IMG/VR virus record: IMGVR_UViG_3300047481_001519
Coordinates: 1 to 29,096 of that record
Length of the DNA stretch: 29,096 bases
Source of the DNA: a virus
Direction: 5' to 3' (one strand)
Each line of letters begins with the position of its first letter. The first letter of the stretch is position 1. This document shows positions 20,787 to 26,074 of this stretch, piece by piece. A program made the translations under genes and the position numbers. The notes beneath the pieces were generated by a model, which saw nothing but the letters and a program-made list of their open reading frames with translations, did not search any database and was not told the origin of the DNA.

Positions 20787-22515
20787 AGCTACCCGAGTAG
20801 GTTAGTTCTTGCGCGAGGTGGTCAAACGTCCTGTATAACAGGGGCGTTATGTTTAATCTAGGGTCAGCCCCTAAGGGTTGATCCGGGGCGAGAGGATGTG
20901 GCGTTTGCAACATCTGTGATAATAATACTAAAAATTGTTGCATTGCGCTTTGAGTTTGTTGGATCATCCTGAAAGGAAATCCTTTTAACATTTCTTCTCG
21001 CTCAGTATCCGTCTTATCCGGGAATAAATAACGTAAAGCTTCGACACTATCGACCCCTAATTCTTGCAAATTTCGGACAACAATAGACTTTTGGTTTATG
21101 TCGTAGGCCGTGTCCTCATAGACATCGCCTTGGAAGCGGTACGCAACAGTACGATCTCCATCTGGAGGTAAACCAAAAACACCACGTGGGACTGCAGAAG
21201 CTGAAAGCGCTTCTTGCATCATCTGTTTTAGTTTTTGGTCAAACTTTTGCTGTTCTACTTCAAAGCGAATTGTCTCTTCAGATGAATCATCGGCAGCAGG
21301 TTTAGGCTTTTTGAGCTTAACAACAGCGGCAAAACTATCTTTAAAAGTTTCTTCTTGGTGGTAAAGAATCATCTCCAACAACTTACAGAACCCGTACACC
21401 AAGAAACTTTTATTTTTTCTTAGTGCTGTAGCTTGAGCGCGACCCATCAAACCCTTAATTTCTGTGGCAGTGGCACCAGCAGAAACTGAAATTTCATCAA
21501 CACCGCCTAATGCTGTCCGAATTTCTTCACGCAGCATTAAAGCCCATCGGTTCATGTCCCCGTTAACAGGGTCTGGTGTCATGTAACCAACACGATCCGA
21601 AGGCTCGACGTTGGCAATAATTCGAGGGACTCTCAGCCCGCCCATCAAACCACTGGAACCAAAGGGCTCGCTTACTCGTGTCGAGGGGGTATCGCGACCA
21701 GCAAATCCACTTTGACTACTAATTGTTGGACGGAAAGTGCGATCAGAGTCGCTAGCTTCGACAAGATCACTACGAGGACGCGAACTAATAAGTGTCGGAT
21801 TACCAAAAAATTCAATATTTTTAGCAATGTTTGTATTTAAGGTGTCATGAAGAACAATTTGTTCCATAAAAGGATCAAATTCGCCTTCACCAGAAGTGCC
21901 GCTGCTGTCTGGTTTGTTAAGAACCTCAACAGCAGGTATAAAGCCCAGTGTATTTTCCCGTGTATTCTTTGAAGTAACGAGTCCTCCTGGTTCCAGGTCA
22001 AAACTTAACTCTGTATTAGACTCAAATTCAGATATACGTTCTTCCGTAATAGAAATTCGAACATAGCGTTCGTTTAAACCTGCTGTGTCAGAAGGTAAAC
22101 CAATGTTAGAACTACGAATTTTATATTTGTAGATTATTACAACTTCATCTAAGTTTCCGTTTACATCGTGGTAAACACGGTATTGATCTTTAGAGAAAAA
22201 GTATATTTGATACTTTAATTTAGGATCAGGCCGAAAATAAAATAAACCACATCCGTCGATTAAAAAATTACGAATAATCGAAGGAAAACGTATATCGATT
22301 TTATTTAAAGTAATCAAGCTATCTAAAAATTTAGATCTAGCTTTATAAGTGTCTTGTTCGCAATAAAAAGTCAAGCCCTTCTTAATCATCAACAGCGTCA
22401 TTTGCTGGATGTGACTAAGAACGACTAAAGTAGACGCCTGCTTGGATCTATCTTGAGTCCGCGAAGCCTCAAGAATTTCTTGAAAGCGTTGACGGACTCC
22501 GATCTGGTCGGCCAT
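20281..22515 (-). CDS. Portal protein, 744 aa
   Basis: The portal forms the 12-mer ring through which DNA enters the head. The call rests on size, position after the terminase group, and sequence pattern: a helical N-terminus, a wing region with ISITEERISEFESNTELSF, a stretch typical of portal clip/stem regions (EEIRTALGGVDEISVSAGAT then ATEIKGLMGRAQATALRKNK), and a helical crown region near 560-600 (RMIQQTQSAMQQFLVLLSQM). Residues 577-744 are a Gly/Pro/Ser-rich extension ending in KPRKRSSR that most portals lack. It is encoded over the start of the next gene in another frame. Confidence 0.75.
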   Translation of the reverse strand: MADQIGVRQRFQEILEASRTQDRSKQASTLVVLSHIQQMTLLMIKKGLTFYCEQDTYKARSKFLDSLITLNKIDIRFPSIIRNFLIDGCGLFYFRPDPKLKYQIYFFSKDQYRVYHDVNGNLDEVVIIYKYKIRSSNIGLPSDTAGLNERYVRISITEERISEFESNTELSFDLEPGGLVTSKNTRENTLGFIPAVEVLNKPDSSGTSGEGEFDPFMEQIVLHDTLNTNIAKNIEFFGNPTLISSRPRSDLVEASDSDRTFRPTISSQSGFAGRDTPSTRVSEPFGSSGLMGGLRVPRIIANVEPSDRVGYMTPDPVNGDMNRWALMLREEIRTALGGVDEISVSAGATATEIKGLMGRAQATALRKNKSFLVYGFCKLLEMILYHQEETFKDSFAAVVKLKKPKPAADDSSEETIRFEVEQQKFDQKLKQMMQEALSASAVPRGVFGLPPDGDRTVAYRFQGDVYEDTAYDINQKSIVVRNLQELGVDSVEALRYLFPDKTDTEREEMLKGFPFRMIQQTQSAMQQFLVLLSQMLQTPHPLAPDQPLGADPRLNITPLLYRTFDHLAQELTYSGSYEPADPSFDPEPGSGSSPLGGASNGPGLNRLPAVGGANQYPGGSFGTYSPNAVAGNTGFGPFYQQPVQPVSVRLLPEQSVGSSNGQPGAGGVQDVTTPQPNSTVSTVRDDATGYSTVQSAFTGPTMGVPSAYGSPDLLQQRLYDPGFLSGFYGAQPSPPAKPRKRSSR

Positions 22516-22550
22516 TCTGTTAACTACACAACGAAGTTAAAAAATTAAAC

Positions 22551-22703
22551 TTAAGCTTTTTTACCTGCAGCTTTAACTTTTTTAGCTTTCCTCAGAGCTT
22601 CCTTACGCTTCTCCATTTTTTCTTCTTTATCTCCGTGTTTACCCTCGTGCTTTGCCTTATTGGCAAAGTGCTCACGGAGTTGTTCGGGCATCTGGTTAGC
22701 CAT
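22551..22703 (-). CDS. Small Lys-rich phage protein, 50 aa
   Basis: This short gene runs from the ATG at 22703, which overlaps the upstream glycosyltransferase stop by 8 nt, to the TAA at 22551. The peptide begins MANQMPEQLREHFANKAKHE and ends in a Lys/Ala tail (LRKAKKVKAAGKKA). Tiny proteins with a P-x-x-L-x-x-x-F start and a basic tail are common just before phage portal genes; function is unknown. Confidence 0.65.
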   Translation of the reverse strand: MANQMPEQLREHFANKAKHEGKHGDKEEKMEKRKEALRKAKKVKAAGKKA

Positions 22704-23538
22704 CGGGAAGCAGATAATTTCTTACTCTATCTAGTTTAAACAACTCTGGCGGTAATAGGTCATGTGGGTACGCTTGTAAAATATGATCTTTTCGACCTAA
22801 AGGATCTGTACTTCCCGGTAAAGCTTTATAAGAATCTAAAAAGTCTAACATTTCTTGGCTGTAGGCAGGAGCATGTGCGTTAGGGATATCGTCGTAGCAA
22901 TGAGAAAACGATGTGAGTTTTCGTTTCATCCGAGCTGAGTCACCCATCCAAGAAAAATGCCAACCGCAATCGCAATCCCCCACAACAAGGCCATTGTCCT
23001 TCATTCGGATTTGCGAAGGTGTTTCTTCTAGGTGATCGTATAAAACCACGGTGCCGCAAGTCCAGTTATTTGGGGGTTTGGAAGGATCACCTTTCGGATC
23101 AATAACTCTAAGATCTGCCCTCCCGTAAAACATAGGCATCGACAGACGTACACACCGGTCTGGATTCGCTTTGGCAATTTCGACAGCTTGTAAAACCGCC
23201 TCCGGCTTCGGTATTTCATCGACATCACTAAAGAAAAAGACGGAATCTGGTGGAGTTAAACGCATCCCCACACCGAGAGCGTCGCGTTGTGCATATTCCC
23301 GTACCCATGGATTAGGAGCTACTTCTTTAGAAGGCAACTCAACGTGAAGAACTTGTATTTTTTCTTCAGGTAAACCTAGTTCTCGAATCGTATCAAGACA
23401 AGTAAAGGGTTTTGGGTCCCCTTTAAACGTCAAATTTCCATCCGTAATGATAAAGCCGTCAACAATATCCTTTAAAAGATTTACCCTTAGTTCAAGGAGT
23501 TCTTTTTCGTCAAAATATAAAAAACAATCGTAGAGCAC
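22696..23538 (-). CDS. GT17-type glycosyltransferase, 280 aa
   Basis: The start is GTG at 23538. The opening YDCFLYFDEKELLELRVNLL and the later VDGFIITDGNLTFKGDPKP match the N-terminal signature of glycosyltransferase family 17 (N-acetylglucosaminyltransferase-like). The metal/nucleotide-sugar motif is SDVDEIP at 104-110. Cys and His residues near GDCDCGWHFSW are also typical of the family. It probably transfers a sugar to a phage protein, to DNA or to a host glycan; the acceptor is unknown. It lies between small head genes and the portal group, 8 nt overlapping the next gene. Confidence 0.7.
   Translation of the reverse strand: MLYDCFLYFDEKELLELRVNLLKDIVDGFIITDGNLTFKGDPKPFTCLDTIRELGLPEEKIQVLHVELPSKEVAPNPWVREYAQRDALGVGMRLTPPDSVFFFSDVDEIPKPEAVLQAVEIAKANPDRCVRLSMPMFYGRADLRVIDPKGDPSKPPNNWTCGTVVLYDHLEETPSQIRMKDNGLVVGDCDCGWHFSWMGDSARMKRKLTSFSHCYDDIPNAHAPAYSQEMLDFLDSYKALPGSTDPLGRKDHILQAYPHDLLPPELFKLDRVRNYLLPDG
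22730..22738 (-). promoter_or_regulatory. Shared upstream motif TAAACTAGA (copy 3)
   Basis: The same 9-mer as at 1369 and 2750, here inside the 3' end of the glycosyltransferase gene and 27 nt before the ATG at 22703. Confidence 0.25.
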
Positions 23539-23557
23539 GACCTTTAGGCGAGTGTCA

Positions 23558-23869
23558 CTATGATGCTAGCACTGAGTTGGTCGGATTACCATTCCCTGCT
23601 CGCGCTGTAAGAGAGCTTTGTGTTGGTCCTTTCTGAGTTGCCTTATTGATCGCAGACTGAATCAGCCTGTTTTTTACGTCTTCCATAAACGTTTTGGAAC
23701 TATGCATCGGTGAATCAGGATCGTAAGCTTCTTTTCGTGTAGGAAAAAAATCGTGCCTCATTGGTTGATCTACGCTGCGTTGATACTGAGTTTGTTGACC
23801 TGCGGCAGATTCCTGCTTTGCAAAAGCATCCGAGAAAAAATCCCTAGCTTGATTAAAAGGATTAGACAT
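23558..23869 (-). CDS. Hypothetical protein, 103 aa
   Basis: Not recognised. The start is the ATG at 23869, one base after the upstream stop codon. The sequence is polar, Gln/Ser/Asn-rich and probably largely disordered (AFAKQESAAGQQTQYQRSVD), with one helix near residues 62-80 (TFMEDVKNRLIQSAINKATQ). It belongs to a string of five tightly packed small genes between the terminase and portal regions. Confidence 0.5.
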   Translation of the reverse strand: MSNPFNQARDFFSDAFAKQESAAGQQTQYQRSVDQPMRHDFFPTRKEAYDPDSPMHSSKTFMEDVKNRLIQSAINKATQKGPTQSSLTARAGNGNPTNSVLAS

Positions 23870-23871
23870 AA

Positions 23872-24087
23872 TTAGCTTGCCTTTCTCTTAATATACTCAG
23901 AAGCTCTCCGACGAGCCTCACGAGCTTTTTCTGTATTAGGAACGTGGGTATTGACGGGTTTATTACCAGCCGTTTGTTTTTTCTTTTTTTCGTCCGTCTC
24001 ACGTCTTTCGGCAGGGCTCATTTGTGCCCACGCTGAACGAGGTAAATAACGTTCTGTGCGCCCGTGCTCGCGAGCTAAATCAGGCAT
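23872..24087 (-). CDS. Small basic phage protein, 71 aa
   Basis: The start is the ATG at 24087, overlapping the upstream stop by 8 nt. The protein contains a segment LPRSAWAQMSPAERRETDEK and a later VPNTEKAREARRRAS, a pattern (P-R-S-A, S-P-A-E-R, V-P-N-T) that I recall from small conserved phage proteins of unknown function. It is strongly basic and helical. Confidence 0.55.
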   Translation of the reverse strand: MPDLAREHGRTERYLPRSAWAQMSPAERRETDEKKKKQTAGNKPVNTHVPNTEKAREARRRASEYIKRKAS

Positions 24088-24310
24088 TTCTTGTTGCCTC
24101 GTCTCTTACCTTTTCTTGAATTGCTCTATAAAGTAAATCTTCTGTTGTAGATGCAATGATTTTAGCTAAGGTTGGATCTAACGAACCAGAACTAAACATA
24201 GACCTACTTTTAGTAAGTCCTTTAAGCATATCATCAGACGTAGGTAAGTTACGCTCTCGATAGCTTTTACCCGATCCAGTTAAGGCATCGACAAGTGATG
24301 AAGGGGTCAT
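24080..24310 (-). CDS. Hypothetical protein, 76 aa
   Basis: Not recognised. The ATG at 24310 overlaps the upstream gene by 4 nt. A Ser/Thr/Gly-rich first half is followed by a helix (LDPTLAKIIASTTEDLLYRA). It is coupled with its neighbours by short overlaps. The GSGKS near residue 12 looks like part of a P-loop, but no fold around it supports an NTPase in so short a protein. Confidence 0.5.
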   Translation of the reverse strand: MTPSSLVDALTGSGKSYRERNLPTSDDMLKGLTKSRSMFSSGSLDPTLAKIIASTTEDLLYRAIQEKVRDEATRNA

Positions 24311-24540
24311 TGTTTTTCTCGGTTGGATTCGTATTCTTCTTTAGTCTGCCAATCTTCTTTACCCCATTGGCGTAGACGATTGCTTTCGGATTTTTTTCCT
24401 TCGTAGGAACCGCCAGCATCTTTATAATACTTCACAGCAAGCTGCATGGCACGAGCACTGTGCCCTCCCATTTTTTTACGGGCTCGTGCTTTTGCTTGTG
24501 CCCATTTTTCAGGGTCACGTTTTTTAGCAATGTCTGCCAT
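24307..24540 (-). CDS. Conserved phage protein, DUF5872-like, 77 aa
   Basis: The pattern DPEKWAQAKARARKKMGGHS, ARAMQLAVKYYKDAGG and LRQWGKEDW matches a family of short proteins (DUF5872-type) common in phages and some bacteria. It is basic and helical with a Gly-Gly-Ser turn. Function is not established. The start at 24540 shares one base with the upstream gene's stop codon. Confidence 0.65.
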   Translation of the reverse strand: MADIAKKRDPEKWAQAKARARKKMGGHSARAMQLAVKYYKDAGGSYEGKKSESNRLRQWGKEDWQTKEEYESNREKQ

Positions 24541-24824
24541 TAGTAAAGAATGTAAATGTTGTCTACAGTACTTACTCCGCTAATCGCTGTCACAGATATT
24601 GGTAAAAATACATCTGTTCTTATGTGATCAAAACTTAGGAATGAACCAGGAGAGTCAGCCAGTTGAACAACAAGAGTTTTGTCTGCATTTTTATTTGAGG
24701 TTTCTACATAAACTCCTCTACATGCAGGAAAAACTGAACTGACACCGGCAGTAGTTGCAAACCCACTGGCGTAAGGCAATGCAGCTGAAAAACCGTAACG
24801 ACTCCCAAAAGCCCTAACGTCCAT
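24540..24824 (-). CDS. Probable small virion protein, 94 aa
   Basis: Not firmly recognised. The ATG at 24824 lies two bases after the upstream stop. The sequence is beta-rich with small residues (FSAALPYASGFATTAGVSSV) and a regular run of strands ending VSTVDNIYILY. Similar short beta proteins occur as spike-base or head-decoration subunits, so a structural role is likely but inferred. Confidence 0.5.
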   Translation of the reverse strand: MDVRAFGSRYGFSAALPYASGFATTAGVSSVFPACRGVYVETSNKNADKTLVVQLADSPGSFLSFDHIRTDVFLPISVTAISGVSTVDNIYILY

Positions 24825-24826
24825 AA

Positions 24827-25063
24827 TTACTCAAGTGTTTCTATAAGTTTAGCCAAATAAACCGCAGCTTTCTGTAAATCCTCTTTTCCATTTTTTTCCT
24901 CCCACCGCCACAGGTATTTAAAAATACAACATTCTAAATAGCCTTGAAATTTACTAAGGCCGACAGATGCTAGCTGCGCGTCATAGCACTCCATACCATT
25001 TCGGACATAATAATCTGGGTTAGTATTGTCCTTTGGCGGGGTTAAACCAGTAGATTGTTCCAT
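24827..25063 (-). CDS. DUF3310-type protein, 78 aa
   Basis: The conserved pattern PDYYVRNGMECYDAQLA, then a helix containing FQGYLECCIFKYLWRWEEKN, and GKEDLQKAAVYLAKLIE matches DUF3310, a short family frequent in phages and sometimes described as related to nucleotide-kinase accessory domains. Biochemical function is not known to me. Its ATG at 25063 is overlapped by the candidate 53-aa gene upstream. Confidence 0.75.
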   Translation of the reverse strand: MEQSTGLTPPKDNTNPDYYVRNGMECYDAQLASVGLSKFQGYLECCIFKYLWRWEEKNGKEDLQKAAVYLAKLIETLE

Positions 25064-25181
25064 TTTTTGATTCTATGTACTTCCGCAACGCATAAGCTTC
25101 TAATTTTGGTAAAACTTCACACTTATGTTTTTTGTTCAAAACGTAGCAGATCGATACAAAACGGGCACCGCCATGTAACAC
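25020..25181 (-). CDS. Candidate small protein, 53 aa
   Basis: In the only sizeable gap (122 nt) of this gene string a frame runs from GTG 25181 to TAA 25020, overlapping the start of the DUF3310 gene. The peptide contains SICYVLNKKHKCEVLPKLEA followed by RKYIESKNGTIYWFN, which reads like a small beta-alpha protein. No ATG and no clear ribosome-binding site are present, so the start is uncertain. The plus-strand frame over the same bases looks less like protein. Confidence 0.35.
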   Translation of the reverse strand: MLHGGARFVSICYVLNKKHKCEVLPKLEAYALRKYIESKNGTIYWFNPAKGQY

Positions 25182-25185
25182 TGTT

Positions 25186-26058
25186 TTATATGGTTAACAT
25201 ACTTTCACAGCATATCAATAGGTCAGGATCACATAATAAATTTTTTGTGTATTTGTCGTCGTCATGACAAATCAGCCCACACGGGAGGATCTCGTAATGG
25301 TCTTTAACCTTACGTACAGGAACGCAACGCCTGTGCTCAAAACCAAAAGGAGGGTTTTCAAAAGCTAAACCCATCGAGCTCCGGTCAGCTATAGGCCAAT
25401 TTCTAATCCCAACTTTCTCATAACTTTTTTGAGGATCATAACTATCGGAACGAATATAGTAATCTCCATCTTCTTGGTTTAGGATCATAGCTCCGTAATA
25501 AGGATTAGCTAAAGCAACGAAAAAACTAACAGAGTGGTCTACAACTAAAACATTGGGAACTTTGTAGCCCTGAGTGGACCAGACATTAGGGGTTTCTTTA
25601 GTAAGGGAATATCTGTAATAGTTATCAAAAGGAATTTTTTTATTATATTTTTTTTCGTATCTAACAAACCCAGGTTCAAGTTCGTACTTAGCTAAGACTG
25701 GTTTCCACTTCAAATAGTATTTAAAATTGTCATAAGTCATTAACATATCATTTTCTGTATAGATATAGTAATCTGCTTTTTTGTTTAAAATTGCCAAAGC
25801 TAAATCTGTCTTGTGAGCCCAAGTTAAAAACCAACCTTCGTACCCAGGAGAAGCAACTTTAACTTGTATATTTAACTTACTAAACTCGCTTAGAAGGGTT
25901 TCTAAAATCTCTACGTCGTCTTGAGAGCCATAATCTATGTAAATATTTGTTTCAAAAGTAAAAGGAAACTCCATATAACCACGCAGGAGATTGACCAGAC
26001 AGTCAATGCGCTCTAAGGGTTTATGCGCCGTGATGGCAACCCAGATCTTCTTGGACAT
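25186..26058 (-). CDS. GT-A type glycosyltransferase-like protein, 290 aa
   Basis: The ATG at 26058 has a TGGGG stretch before it; a TTG at 26067 is less likely. The N-terminus (KKIWVAITAHKPLERIDCLV) and a central DYYIYTENDML (END at 102-104) resemble the nucleotide-sugar-binding fold with a DxD-like acidic motif. Later residues are aromatic and Cys-rich toward the C-terminus (LLCDPDLLICCESML). The donor and acceptor are unknown. It lies 16 nt downstream of terL and is one of three sugar-transfer genes in this part. Confidence 0.6.
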   Translation of the reverse strand: MSKKIWVAITAHKPLERIDCLVNLLRGYMEFPFTFETNIYIDYGSQDDVEILETLLSEFSKLNIQVKVASPGYEGWFLTWAHKTDLALAILNKKADYYIYTENDMLMTYDNFKYYLKWKPVLAKYELEPGFVRYEKKYNKKIPFDNYYRYSLTKETPNVWSTQGYKVPNVLVVDHSVSFFVALANPYYGAMILNQEDGDYYIRSDSYDPQKSYEKVGIRNWPIADRSSMGLAFENPPFGFEHRRCVPVRKVKDHYEILPCGLICHDDDKYTKNLLCDPDLLICCESMLTI

Positions 26059-26074
26059 AAACCCCAAAATCCTC

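Noticed and set aside
24240-24290. Walker A motif (GSGKS) in the 76-aa protein
   Set aside because: It is a short match in a 76-residue protein with no strand-loop-helix context or Walker B, so it is most likely coincidental.
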